Assembly (NCBI GenBank): GCA_002490705.1
Contig: DKUO01000009.1
Location: 1,233 to 52,092 of the forward strand
From: Lachnospiraceae bacterium UBA7202
GTDB taxonomy: Bacteria > Bacillota > Clostridia > Lachnospirales > Lachnospiraceae
Length of the DNA: 50,860 bases
Reading direction: 5' to 3'
In this document: positions 7,360 to 15,915 of the stretch, piece by piece
How the letters are laid out: each line of letters starts with the position of its first letter
How positions within the stretch are numbered: position 1 is the first letter of the stretch
Made by a program: the position numbers and the translations under genes
The notes under the pieces: generated by a model
Told to the model about the DNA's origin: nothing
Database searches by the model: none
The model's input: only the letters and a program-made list of their open reading frames with translations

Positions 7360-8541
7360 TCAGGCCCGTCTGACAAATTTCTGTACAAATTTCAAAAAGG
7401 CGCGCACATAAAAGGGCTGTAAGGCCTTTTTTGCGTTTTGCAACTCTTTTCGGATCTCTATATGCTGCGGACAGTGTTTTTCACAGGCGCCGCATTTGAT
7501 GCATTGAGTCAGGGAAGAAGTGTCCTTCTTCAGTGAGGTAATCTGCGCGTATTCCAACATTGTGGTGAACTTTTTTTGCGTTGCGCTCTGGTTGTAACAG
7601 CGGAAAGCGGTGGGAATGTCTACGCCGTGAGGGCAGGGCATACAGTAGCCGCACCCTGTACAGCCTACTTTGAGGGTCTGATTGATTTTGGAGCGCACTT
7701 TCTCTATCAGATTGTGATCCGCCTCCGTAAAGATGCCGATTCCGGTTGTATCAGCGGTCTTACAGTTTTCCGCAACCATGGCGGAAGAATTCATGCCGGA
7801 GAGAACGCAGGTGATTTCCGGCTGGTCCCATAACCAGTTCAGAGCCCATTCTGCCGGTGTGCGTTTTATTGGATAGTCTGCAAAGACTTTTTGGGCGGCG
7901 TCGGGCAGATAAGCAGTTAAGCGGCCTCCCCGCAGGGGTTCCATGATGATCACAGGGATATTTTTGCTGTGGGCGTATTGCAGGCCCTCCCTCCCGGCCT
8001 GTGTGTGTTCGTCCATATAATTATACTGAATCTGGCAGAAATCCCAATCGTAAGCGTCAATAAGGGCTTTGAAGGTGGCAGTGTCGCCGTGGAAAGAAAA
8101 ACCGATATTGCGGATAGCGCCGGATTTCTTTTTCTCTGCGATCCATGTGTCAATGCCGAGACGCTTTAAGCTGTTCCAGACTTCCACGTCAAACAGCATA
8201 TGCATCAGATAGTAATCGATGTGGTCTGTTTTCAGGCGTTTGAGCTGCTCCTGAAATAATTTTTCTATGGAGGAAGCGTTCTTCAGAAGATAATAGGGCA
8301 GTTTGGTGGCGATGTACACCTGATCCCTACAGTGATTTCTCTCCAGAATGGTGCCGAGCGCCTCCTCGCTGCCGCCGTAGATATAGGCGGTGTCAAAGTA
8401 ATTGACGCCGTTTTGGATGGCGAGCAGGATTTCCTCTTCGGTTTTATCCAGATTGATTCTGCCGCCGGAGCTTGTAAACCGCATACAGCCGTATCCGAGA
8501 ATAGATACTTCTGTGCCGTCTTTCATTTTTCTATATTGCAT
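7360..8541 (-). CDS. Aldo/keto reductase with C-terminal 4Fe-4S ferredoxin domain
   Basis: This 393-residue cytoplasmic oxidoreductase probably reduces carbonyl compounds, with electron transfer through iron-sulfur clusters. The AKR catalytic tetrad is visible: D50 and Y55 (YFDTAYIYG), K80 (IATKLPYY) and H114 (YYLMHML). The C-terminal part carries two cysteine clusters, CTGCGYCMPCPHG and CIKCGACEKHCPQH, the second a classical 4Fe-4S motif. I chose the ATG at 8541 because GGGGA lies 6 bases upstream; an ATG 12 bases earlier overlaps that ribosome site. The physiological substrate cannot be read from the sequence. Confidence 0.9.
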   Translation of the reverse strand: MQYRKMKDGTEVSILGYGCMRFTSSGGRINLDKTEEEILLAIQNGVNYFDTAYIYGGSEEALGTILERNHCRDQVYIATKLPYYLLKNASSIEKLFQEQLKRLKTDHIDYYLMHMLFDVEVWNSLKRLGIDTWIAEKKKSGAIRNIGFSFHGDTATFKALIDAYDWDFCQIQYNYMDEHTQAGREGLQYAHSKNIPVIIMEPLRGGRLTAYLPDAAQKVFADYPIKRTPAEWALNWLWDQPEITCVLSGMNSSAMVAENCKTADTTGIGIFTEADHNLIEKVRSKINQTLKVGCTGCGYCMPCPHGVDIPTAFRCYNQSATQKKFTTMLEYAQITSLKKDTSSLTQCIKCGACEKHCPQHIEIRKELQNAKKALQPFYVRAFLKFVQKFVRRA

Positions 8542-8585
8542 AATGATCCCCATTCAGTGTTTTGATAGTCAATTTTGTTATAATA

Positions 8586-8614
8586 ATTATAAGAAGCTTT
8601 TTGGGAGAAGTCAA
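8586..8614 (-). promoter_or_regulatory. Sigma-A promoter of the aldo/keto reductase gene
   Basis: On the minus strand TTGACT, a 17-base spacer and TATAAT are seen (-35 at 8614-8609, -10 at 8591-8586), ending 44 bases before the start codon. Confidence 0.75.
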
Positions 8615-8681
8615 TGATTATGCGTCCTGCTCTTATCTCAGAAATTATCAAAATTCTAATAAAAAGTTAATAATTCTTTCC

Positions 8682-8710
8682 TTGTTTTTCGATGATAATC
8701 GGTATATATT
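8682..8710 (+). promoter_or_regulatory. Sigma-A promoter of the alarmone synthetase gene
   Basis: TTGTTT, a 17-base spacer and TATATT, 25 bases before the start codon at 8736. Confidence 0.6.
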
Positions 8711-8735
8711 AGGAAAATGAACGGAGGGTATACAG

Positions 8736-9524
8736 ATGACAGGAAATCCATTTTTCCCATTGGAAGAGATGGGATTTGACGCCGAGGAAAACCAGATGAT
8801 GGTGATCCCCAAGGTGGATCATGCAATATATGAACAGCGCAGAAAGATGGTAGGAACCGTGGTGGACTACAAGGAGATGCGGATGCGCTACAGTTGTGCG
8901 ATCAAGGAGGTGCGGACGAAGTTCGACGTGCTGAACTCGGAATTTAACGTGCGGTATCGGAGAAATCCGATTACGTCCATCAATTCCCGCTTAAAGAGCA
9001 GTGCCAGCATTATGGACAAGCTGAACCGCAAGGGGCTTGACTTTACCGTGGAGAATGTGGAGAAGAATCTCTACGATGTGGCAGGGATACGGGTGGTCTG
9101 TTCCTATGTGGACGATATATACGGACTGGCCCAGGCTCTTGCAAAGCAGGACGACATTACGGTGATCCGGGAGAAAGATTACATTAAAAATCCGAAACCC
9201 AACGGATACCGCAGCTATCATATGATTGTGAGCGTGCCGGTATTTTTCTCGGATCAGACCAGAGAGATGGCGGTGGAGGTGCAGATACGCACAATCGCCA
9301 TGGATTTCTGGGCAAGCTTGGAGCATCAGCTCAAATATAAACAGGAAGTGCCAAACCAGAAGGAGATTGTGGGAAATCTGACTGTATGTGCGGAACAGAT
9401 AGCGGCCATTGACGAGCAGATGTGCCAGGTGAGACGGCAGATAGAGAGGTCAGAGGATCTGCCCACGGAGGAGGAGATTCTTCTGGAAAAGCTCCGCAAG
9501 ATTGATATCGCGGTTGGCGAATAA
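8736..9524 (+). CDS. Small alarmone synthetase (RelA/SpoT-domain GTP pyrophosphokinase, RelQ type)
   Basis: This 262-residue protein transfers pyrophosphate from ATP to GDP or GTP, giving the stringent-response alarmones (p)ppGpp. It has a single RelA/SpoT synthetase domain (about residues 70-220) and no hydrolase or TGS domain, as in RelQ/YjbM-type enzymes. Visible family motifs are LYDVAGIRVVCSYVDD, the nucleotide-binding DYIKNPKPNGYRSYH, and EVQIRTIAMDFWASLEHQLKYK. The C-terminal helical tail is typical of the tetrameric small synthetases. It has its own promoter and an RBS (GGAGGG), and appears monocistronic. Confidence 0.92.
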   Translation: MTGNPFFPLEEMGFDAEENQMMVIPKVDHAIYEQRRKMVGTVVDYKEMRMRYSCAIKEVRTKFDVLNSEFNVRYRRNPITSINSRLKSSASIMDKLNRKGLDFTVENVEKNLYDVAGIRVVCSYVDDIYGLAQALAKQDDITVIREKDYIKNPKPNGYRSYHMIVSVPVFFSDQTREMAVEVQIRTIAMDFWASLEHQLKYKQEVPNQKEIVGNLTVCAEQIAAIDEQMCQVRRQIERSEDLPTEEEILLEKLRKIDIAVGE

Positions 9525-9532
9525 CATACTAA

Positions 9533-9550
9533 AATATTTTACAAAATATT
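9533..9550. promoter_or_regulatory. Palindromic operator candidate upstream of the arabinanase gene
   Basis: AATATTTT-AC-AAAATATT is a perfect 8-bp inverted repeat with a 2-base centre. It lies 10 bases before the -35 of the arabinanase promoter. The core ATTTTACAAAAT recurs once, at 12491-12502, upstream of the ArsR-like regulator gene. It may be that regulator's binding site. Confidence 0.35.
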
Positions 9551-9560
9551 AAAATAAATA

Positions 9561-9589
9561 TTGATTATAGGAGGACTCTCTGGTATAGT
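9561..9589 (+). promoter_or_regulatory. Sigma-A promoter of the GH43 arabinanase gene
   Basis: TTGATT, a 17-base spacer and TATAGT, giving a leader of about 85 bases before the ATG at 9682. Confidence 0.7.
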
Positions 9590-9681
9590 TTTATATAAGG
9601 GAAACGGTAAGTTTCGGATAACAGGAAACAGGGAGACGAGTGGGCAGAGAATGTCCCGGCGTCTCGGAACGGAGGGTTAGC

Positions 9682-11322
9682 ATGAGAAGGAAAGGGCTTA
9701 CGGCCTGCGGGCTGAGCGTCCTGCTGGCATTTGGACTTATGGCATGCGGCACTTCCCAGAGCTCGGGGGAGCAGGCGCAGGAGAGCACAGGCACGGATGC
9801 GGCAAAGGCGGAGGAAGAAACGGTGGGTACAGAGGAGGACAGTAGCGTCGGTGAACAGCCGGCAGATTTGGATTTTACAGTGAATTACGACGGTATTAAG
9901 ACGGCGAAAATCGAGGCTGGCGTCAGCGTGCACGATCCCTCGATCATTAAGGCGGACGGGAAATATTACATATTCGGATCGCACATGTCCACGGCTGTTT
10001 CGGATGATCTGCGCACATGGACGTCTCTGGGAGACGGTTATAAGGTGAAGGATCAGATCTACTACGAGCTGATGGCGAACGACGAGGCATTCGCCTATGC
10101 GGGAAGTAAAAAAAGTCTTATTCCCACAGACGACAGGGCATGGCATGTGTGGGCGCCGGATGTGATTTACAATGAGGAGACAGGGCTGTATTATCTGTAT
10201 TTCTGTACTACATCCACATGGAATGCTTCAAATCTGTGCTATGCCACCAGCGAGAAGATTGACGGGCCTTATGAGTGGAAGGGCGCGCTGATTTACTCGG
10301 GATTTACGCTGGAGACACTGGACGCCACGGATGTGACGGAATATGTGGACCGGGATACGGCCAAAGACAGATATATTAAGAAAAGCAATGAATATAACTT
10401 TAACAAATATCCCAATGCCATTGACCCCACGGTGCTCTACGACGGGGAGGGAAGGCTGTGGATGGTATACGGTTCCTGGTCGGGCGGCATGTACCTTCTG
10501 GAGCTCGACAAGGCCACGGGCGAGGTGATTCATCCTGAGGAGGATGAGGCCAACCGGGTGGACCCTTATTTCGGGAAGCGGCTGCTCGGCGGCAATCACA
10601 GCTCGATTGAAGCGCCCTACATCCTTTATGATGAGGAGAGCGGGTATTATTATCTCTTTGTCTCCTACGGCGGACTGGCCAGAGAGGGCGGTTATCAGAT
10701 TCGCGTGTTCCGGTCCGAGACCATAGACGGAGACTATGTGGACATGAACGGGGAGTACCCGATGGATACCAACAACCCGGAACATTATCCTTATGGACTG
10801 AAGCTTTCCGGCAACTATATGCTGCCAAGTCTGGAAATGGCTTATATGGCGACCGGCCACAACTCTGCATTTATCGACGACGACGGGAAAAAATATATTG
10901 TGAATCATACCCGTTTCGATAATAAAACCGAGGAGCATGAGCCCAGAGTGCACCAGTTCATCGTCAACGAGGAGGGATGGCCCTGTATGCTTCCCTACGC
11001 AACGGACGGCGAGACGGTGTCAGAGAGCGGATATGAGGCGGCTGATGTGGCAGGCAGATATTATGTGATTAATCAGGGAACTGCCATTGACGCGGAGATT
11101 GCGAAACCCTTCATCCTCTATCTGGACGAGAGCGGAAAGGTTTACGGAGACGGCGTGGAAGGCAGCTGGGAAATGAAAGACGGCTCCTGCTATATGAAAG
11201 TGTCCTACGGGGACGCAAGCTACAGCGGCGTATTCTGCCGGATGAACGACGAGGCGGGAACGGAAGTGATGACTTTCAGCGCAGTGGGGAACAACGAGAG
11301 TGTCTGGGGCGTGAAATACTGA
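9682..11322 (+). CDS. Secreted lipoprotein GH43 arabinan endo-1,5-alpha-L-arabinosidase
   Basis: This 546-residue exported enzyme probably cuts alpha-1,5-arabinan of plant pectin at the cell surface. A lipoprotein signal (lipobox LMAC, Cys22) anchors it, followed by an acidic linker to about residue 65. The five-bladed GH43 domain shows the catalytic triad: base D85 (SVHDPSII), D248 (NAIDPTV) and acid E310 (SSIEAPY), plus the ATGHNSAF histidine segment near residue 385 that is typical of arabinanases. The last 110 residues resemble the beta-barrel C-terminal domain of Bacillus two-domain arabinanases. Start: ATG at 9682 after GGAGGG. It may be controlled by the ArsR-like gene next door. Confidence 0.9.
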   Translation: MRRKGLTACGLSVLLAFGLMACGTSQSSGEQAQESTGTDAAKAEEETVGTEEDSSVGEQPADLDFTVNYDGIKTAKIEAGVSVHDPSIIKADGKYYIFGSHMSTAVSDDLRTWTSLGDGYKVKDQIYYELMANDEAFAYAGSKKSLIPTDDRAWHVWAPDVIYNEETGLYYLYFCTTSTWNASNLCYATSEKIDGPYEWKGALIYSGFTLETLDATDVTEYVDRDTAKDRYIKKSNEYNFNKYPNAIDPTVLYDGEGRLWMVYGSWSGGMYLLELDKATGEVIHPEEDEANRVDPYFGKRLLGGNHSSIEAPYILYDEESGYYYLFVSYGGLAREGGYQIRVFRSETIDGDYVDMNGEYPMDTNNPEHYPYGLKLSGNYMLPSLEMAYMATGHNSAFIDDDGKKYIVNHTRFDNKTEEHEPRVHQFIVNEEGWPCMLPYATDGETVSESGYEAADVAGRYYVINQGTAIDAEIAKPFILYLDESGKVYGDGVEGSWEMKDGSCYMKVSYGDASYSGVFCRMNDEAGTEVMTFSAVGNNESVWGVKY

Positions 11323-11373
11323 ACCGGGTCCGTGAAAATCAGGAAATAGAATCAGAGAAAAATATGAAATAAG

Positions 11374-11405
11374 AAACGCCTGTGGGATTTCTCCTACAGG
11401 CGTTT
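11374..11405. terminator. Bidirectional terminator between the arabinanase and regulator genes
   Basis: AAACGCCTGT and ACAGGCGTTT form a perfect 10-bp stem between the two converging genes, with further GGG/TCC pairing inside the loop. A and T tracts on either side would let it work in both directions. Confidence 0.8.
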
Positions 11406-11426
11406 ATCATATGTATGCAGTCTCTT

Positions 11427-12353
11427 TTATTCTGCCTCTTCCATGGGCGCGTAGTGGATGTTGACTTTGATATCCTGCCCGTAGTTACCGAAGGTCTTGC
11501 CGAAGATGGTGAGGCCGCCTACGTGTTCCGCGTCGTCGTCCACAGCCAGACGGAAGCGGAGACTGCTGCGGTAGTCCAGCTGGAAGCTGTCTATGGTCAC
11601 ATCCGAGATTTTTAGGCCATCGATAAAGGTGCCCTTCCGGTTGATCACAAGAAGCTTCAGGAGACCGTATTGATTCCAGTTGGGGAACCACCAGTCCGGT
11701 GTGAACAGACCTCTCGAGTCACCGAAATCTCCGGGTGAGAGCCAGTTTCCGATGCACACATCGTTTAGGTAAAAGGAAATATCGGATGGCCATACATTGT
11801 TGACGCCGGGGGCCTCGGAACTTAATTCCGCCGATATGGTGAGCTGTGTGATCTTCTGGAAGCTGGGGATAAAGTTGGGAATATTGTACTCCACAAATCC
11901 CTTCGTAAACCATAGGATATCCGCACTGTAGCGGTCGGGATGGTCAAAGTAACGGGAGTCGTCCACCTCACCGATAATTGCTTTGTCTGAGGCGAGGCCG
12001 CAGGTAGGGCAGATGCGATAGACGGAATAGTGGCCTACCTTGATATCCGTACTGTAGACGTTCAGAATATCTTCCTGCCGCTCAAGGTCAATCAGAATTT
12101 TGTCCAGATGCACGGAACAGATCTTTTGGTTGCCATGTCCTGCCGATTCACTGGAAATAGAAATCAGACCGCAACTCTCCAATTTTTTGATATGGCTGGT
12201 CAACGCGCCGTTGGTGATATTCAGGCGCGAAGCCAGCTCGTTCATACTCATGCTGTTGTTGTCCAGAAGAATGTTTAAAATCTCGATCCTGACGTCGGAA
12301 CCGAGCGCTTTAAAGATGTCCAGACCGTCGTTAAGTGAAGTGATATGTAACAA
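11427..12353 (-). CDS. ArsR-type winged-helix regulator with large C-terminal ligand domain
   Basis: This protein of about 308 residues has an N-terminal ArsR-like DNA-binding domain (residues 5-85): LGSDVRIEILNILL, then NELASRLNITNGALTSHIKKLESCGLI. A short segment with ICPTCGL follows, and then a beta-rich domain of about 170 residues with WPSDISFYLNDVCIGNWLSPGDFGD and WWFPNWNQYG. The C-terminal domain may sense a sugar or oligosaccharide; that is inferred from the aromatic-rich pattern and the neighbouring arabinanase. I place the start at the TTG at 12353 because GGGGGA lies 7 bases upstream. An earlier TTG at 12368 lacks a ribosome site. Confidence 0.8.
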   Translation of the reverse strand: MLHITSLNDGLDIFKALGSDVRIEILNILLDNNSMSMNELASRLNITNGALTSHIKKLESCGLISISSESAGHGNQKICSVHLDKILIDLERQEDILNVYSTDIKVGHYSVYRICPTCGLASDKAIIGEVDDSRYFDHPDRYSADILWFTKGFVEYNIPNFIPSFQKITQLTISAELSSEAPGVNNVWPSDISFYLNDVCIGNWLSPGDFGDSRGLFTPDWWFPNWNQYGLLKLLVINRKGTFIDGLKISDVTIDSFQLDYRSSLRFRLAVDDDAEHVGGLTIFGKTFGNYGQDIKVNIHYAPMEEAE

Positions 12354-12413
12354 AGTTGATTCCCCCAAAAAAGATATCTTTAAGTTAATTTAAAATACTA
12401 TATTAACACTAAA

Positions 12414-12442
12414 ATTATATACAAAAAAACTGCTTTCGTCAA
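12414..12442 (-). promoter_or_regulatory. Sigma-A promoter of the ArsR-like gene
   Basis: On the minus strand TTGACG, a 17-base spacer and a perfect TATAAT are seen (-35 at 12442-12437, -10 at 12419-12414), about 60 bases before the TTG start. Confidence 0.75.
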
Positions 12443-12490
12443 TTATATCTAAATAATTTTATGATAAATTACAAAAGAAAAAGGGGGATT

Positions 12491-12502
12491 ATTTTACAAA
12501 AT
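12491..12502. promoter_or_regulatory. Second copy of the ATTTTACAAAAT palindrome
   Basis: ATTTT-AC-AAAAT is an exact copy of the core of the palindrome in front of the arabinanase gene. It lies 49 bases upstream of the -35 of the ArsR-like gene and could mediate autoregulation. In such an AT-rich gap chance is a real alternative. Confidence 0.3.
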
Positions 12503-12512
12503 CAAAAACTAT

Positions 12513-14039
12513 TTACTTTCCATTCACTTCATCGAATATTTTTGTAATCTCTGCCGCCGGCTCTTTGGTGAGCAGGGATATCGCCACGTTCACAAGCAGT
12601 GCGACGATGAAGGCCGGAAGCAGTTCATAGATGGCGAAAGCGCCGCCGAGTCTGGCAATACCGTACTTCCAGACAAATACCATGATACCGCCGGCAATCA
12701 TACCTGCCAGTGCGCCCTGTTTGTTGGAGCGTTTCCAGAACAACGCCAAAAGCACTACCGGTCCAAAGGCCGCACCGAAGCCGGCCCAGGCGAAGGAAAC
12801 GATGCCGAAAATGGAGCTGTCGGGATTCTGTGCAATGAACACGGCCACCAGAGAAATGGCGATTACCGTGATTCTTGCAATCAACAGGGAGGTTTTTGTG
12901 TCCAGCTTCTTTTTGCCGAAATCCTGCACCAGATTCTGTGAAATGCTGGACGCCGCGGCTAACAGCTGGGAATCTGCGGTTGACATGGTTGCCGCCAGAA
13001 TACCCGCCAGAATAACGCCGGCTATTAATGCGAAAAGAATGCCGTGGGAACTCAGGACAGAAGCAATCTGAATGATGACTGTCTCAGAATTGCTGCCCTC
13101 CAGCACGGGAATGATGCCTGCCTGAGAGAGACCGTAGCCGACGACGCCGATCAGCACGGCAATGGACATGGAGATTACCACCCAAACGGTAGCGATCCTT
13201 CTGGAAAGGGTCAGCTTATTCTCATCTTCAATCGCCATGAAGCGCAGCAGTATATGGGGCATGCCAAAATATCCGAGTCCCCATGCCAGCATGGAAGCGA
13301 TCATAAGAGGCGTGTAGGGGGAAGCGGTGCCGGTCTGCGGTGAGTAGGTCTGCACCAGACTTAAATAACCGGGAAGACTGCCCACTGCGTCCATTACACT
13401 TCCGAAACCGCCTGTCACAACAGCACCAAAGCCCACCACAATGAGAAGGGCAATGCTCATGGTGATGCCCTGGATCAGGTCGGTGGTGCTTACTGCGAGA
13501 AAGCCTCCCAGCGTGCAGTAGAGAACGATAACCGCCGCGCTTAAAAGCATGGCCACAATATAGTTCATGCCGAAAAGCGTGCTGAAAAGCTTACCGCAGG
13601 CAGCGAAGCCGGAAGCAGTGTAGGGTACAAAGAAAATTACAATGACTAACGCCGCAATACAGGTCAGGATATGTTTGTCGTCGCCGTATCTTTTGGCGAA
13701 AAATTCCGGTATGGTAAAGGAACCGATGCGGCTGGAGTAACGGCGGATCCTCTTAGATACAAAGAGCCAGTTTAAATAGGTGCCCACAGCGAGGCCGATC
13801 GCCGTCCAGCCCACCTCGGCAAGGCCCGACAGGTAGGCCAGACCGGGCAGTCCCATCAGAAGATAGCTGCTCATGTCGGAGGCTTCCGCGCTCATGGCGG
13901 TTACCAGAGGGCCAAGCTTACGGCCGCCCAGATAAAACTCAGAAGCCTGTGTATTTTTCTTGGAAAAAGTGATACCGATATAGATCATCACACCCAGATA
14001 GACAATGATTGCGATGATAATACAGATTTGCGATGCCAT
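12513..14039 (-). CDS. putP: Sodium/proline symporter (PutP, SSS family)
   Basis: This protein of about 508 residues belongs to the sodium:solute symporter family and has about 12-13 membrane segments. It imports a small solute, most likely proline, with sodium. Motifs typical of PutP are FYLGGRKLGPLVTAMSAEASDMSSYLLMG near residues 35-65 and the long TM segment with ILAGILAATMSTADSQLLAASS. The ATG at 14039 is preceded by AGGAGG at 6 bases; an upstream in-frame ATG overlaps this site and is unlikely. Substrate specificity is taken from the overall family resemblance. Confidence 0.88.
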   Translation of the reverse strand: MASQICIIIAIIVYLGVMIYIGITFSKKNTQASEFYLGGRKLGPLVTAMSAEASDMSSYLLMGLPGLAYLSGLAEVGWTAIGLAVGTYLNWLFVSKRIRRYSSRIGSFTIPEFFAKRYGDDKHILTCIAALVIVIFFVPYTASGFAACGKLFSTLFGMNYIVAMLLSAAVIVLYCTLGGFLAVSTTDLIQGITMSIALLIVVGFGAVVTGGFGSVMDAVGSLPGYLSLVQTYSPQTGTASPYTPLMIASMLAWGLGYFGMPHILLRFMAIEDENKLTLSRRIATVWVVISMSIAVLIGVVGYGLSQAGIIPVLEGSNSETVIIQIASVLSSHGILFALIAGVILAGILAATMSTADSQLLAAASSISQNLVQDFGKKKLDTKTSLLIARITVIAISLVAVFIAQNPDSSIFGIVSFAWAGFGAAFGPVVLLALFWKRSNKQGALAGMIAGGIMVFVWKYGIARLGGAFAIYELLPAFIVALLVNVAISLLTKEPAAEITKIFDEVNGK

Positions 14040-14083
14040 AATATTCCTCCTCATCTTGTGTTGCTTTAACGTAATCCTTAGCT

Positions 14084-14112
14084 ATTATATCGGGTTTAAA
14101 AGGAATGCGCAA
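14084..14112 (-). promoter_or_regulatory. Sigma-A promoter of putP
   Basis: On the minus strand TTGCGC, a 17-base spacer and TATAAT, about 45 bases before the start codon. Confidence 0.65.
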
Positions 14113-14152
14113 TAAAAAAGTGGGTAAATGTGCCTGTGTGTGGCATCTTCTA

Positions 14153-14181
14153 TTGATTTTATGGGAAAATTCGCATATAAT
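14153..14181 (+). promoter_or_regulatory. Sigma-A promoter of the GH3-like gene
   Basis: TTGATT, a 17-base spacer and a perfect TATAAT, 60 bases before the ATG at 14241. It probably drives the GH3-like and HTH genes. Confidence 0.75.
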
Positions 14182-14240
14182 GTCATTATCTGCACTGTGT
14201 TTTTCAGGAAATGCAGTGGCAATGAGAGAAGGAGGATACA

Positions 14241-15899
14241 ATGGGGGCGGCAGACAGGAAAGAAGGGGCGATTGCCCATTTTCAAGAATTGTGCGATAAT
14301 GCGGTGGCTTTGCAGGAAAAATTTTTGATGGAAAGGCTTGCGGAAAATAAAGATACGGAGTACGGGAAATTGTTCGGTTTTGAAGATATTCATTCTGTGG
14401 AGGAATATCAGAAGGAACTGCCTATCACTTTCCATTATGATTATGAGGCAATCATCGAGCGTCAGGTGGAAGGGGAGGAAGGCCTGCTTACAATAGAGAA
14501 GCCAATCTATTACTGCATCAGCACCGGGAGCACGGATTCGCCTAAGTATGTGCCGATCATAGAGAGAGATCTTCTGACGCAGAAATTCTATTGGGAAGAT
14601 CTGCTTAAGGAATCGATTCGAAACCAGATGCCGGAGGCTTCGGAGGAGGAGCTGTTTGGCAGGATTTTTGAGACAGGGGAATTCCGTCGTGGCTTTATGC
14701 CGGACGGGACGATGTGCGGTGTGAGAGCCGGCGCTTTGAGCCGTTATCTGGAGGAGAAGGGTGAGTTGAACGCCGACAGGTACACAGCGCCTATGGAAGT
14801 GCTTTTCCCGGAGGATAAGGCGGAAGACATGCTGTATGTGAAGCTGCGCTTCGCATTGGAGTGCAGGGATGTGACGGCAATACACGGCGTTTTTGTAAAC
14901 CGTGTAGTAGGAATGCTGCGCTATGTGACGGATAACTGGGAGGCTTTTCTCTCGGATATTGAGACGGGTGAGATCAGCGACTGCTTTTCCGTGAGTCATG
15001 AGTGGGAGGTCTATTTGAAGGAGCATCTTCCCGCGAACCCGGAGAGGGCGGCGGAGCTTCGGGCGATACCCATGGATGATCTGGAAAAGGGGCTGGTGAA
15101 AAAAATCTGGCCGAAAATAAAGTATGGCCGGTTGATCGGCGGCAGTATGTTTGCGCCCTATATGGATCGATTATGGATGTATGTGGACGATCTGCCGATC
15201 CACTATTTTACATATGCGGCTTCCGAAGGATGCTTCGGCATGGCCAGAGGCATCAATGAGGGGGACGCCTATTATGTCCTGCTTCCCGACACCTGTTTTT
15301 ATGAGTTCCTTTCGGAAACGGGAGACGGGGAGAAGATTTACACGATCCGCGATGTAGAGGTGGGGGCAAAATATGAGCTGTTAATCACCACTTTTTCGGG
15401 AGAATACCGCTATGCCATCGGCGATGTGATAGAGATTGTGGGATTTGAGGGACAGGCGCCGATTGTGCGTGTCTGCTACAGAAAGAGTCAGGTAATCAAC
15501 ATTGCGGACGAAAAGATGAATGTTCGCCAGCTGGAAAATGCGATGCGCAAATTCCAGCGGAGAGCGGAGTGTGTGGCGGAAGGATACTGTGTGGATGGGG
15601 ATTATTCCAAGAGGAGGCCCCGTTATATGCTCTATCTGGAACTGGCGGAGGGAGAACTGTCGGAGGATGCAGAGGAATTGTTGGATGAGTGTCTGATGGA
15701 GAGCTGCTCGGGTTACAAGAGAGACAGGGAACTTGCGGAGCTTGACAAAGTAAAGATTCAGATGATTCCCCGAGGCGGGTTTAAGGCGTATGGCAGGTTT
15801 ATGGCGAAACTTGGACACCGGAAGGATCAGGATAAACCTCTGCGTATTCTCGTGACGGAGGAGCAGAAAGCGTTCTTTGGCGGTGCGCTGATGACGTAA
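14241..15899 (+). CDS. GH3 auxin-responsive-promoter family acyl-adenylase
   Basis: This 552-residue protein belongs to the GH3 family of the ANL adenylate-forming superfamily. In plants these enzymes join jasmonate, auxin or benzoates to amino acids through an acyl-adenylate. The phosphate-binding motif I is visible at residues 94-105 (STGSTDSPKYVP), a second conserved block near YFTYAASEGCFGMA, and the hinge region near GEYRYAIGDVIEIVGF. Length (plant GH3 about 575-610) and motif order fit a complete enzyme. The start has AGGAGG upstream. No partner biosynthetic genes are adjacent, so the substrate in this bacterium is unknown. Confidence 0.85.
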   Translation: MGAADRKEGAIAHFQELCDNAVALQEKFLMERLAENKDTEYGKLFGFEDIHSVEEYQKELPITFHYDYEAIIERQVEGEEGLLTIEKPIYYCISTGSTDSPKYVPIIERDLLTQKFYWEDLLKESIRNQMPEASEEELFGRIFETGEFRRGFMPDGTMCGVRAGALSRYLEEKGELNADRYTAPMEVLFPEDKAEDMLYVKLRFALECRDVTAIHGVFVNRVVGMLRYVTDNWEAFLSDIETGEISDCFSVSHEWEVYLKEHLPANPERAAELRAIPMDDLEKGLVKKIWPKIKYGRLIGGSMFAPYMDRLWMYVDDLPIHYFTYAASEGCFGMARGINEGDAYYVLLPDTCFYEFLSETGDGEKIYTIRDVEVGAKYELLITTFSGEYRYAIGDVIEIVGFEGQAPIVRVCYRKSQVINIADEKMNVRQLENAMRKFQRRAECVAEGYCVDGDYSKRRPRYMLYLELAEGELSEDAEELLDECLMESCSGYKRDRELAELDKVKIQMIPRGGFKAYGRFMAKLGHRKDQDKPLRILVTEEQKAFFGGALMT

Positions 15900-15915
15900 C
15901 GGAGACTTGCAGGGA

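Noticed and set aside
14085..15026. Long minus-strand open frame opposite the GH3-like gene
   Set aside because: It lies antisense to a gene with clear motifs, has no ribosome site, and its translation shows no recognisable domain pattern.
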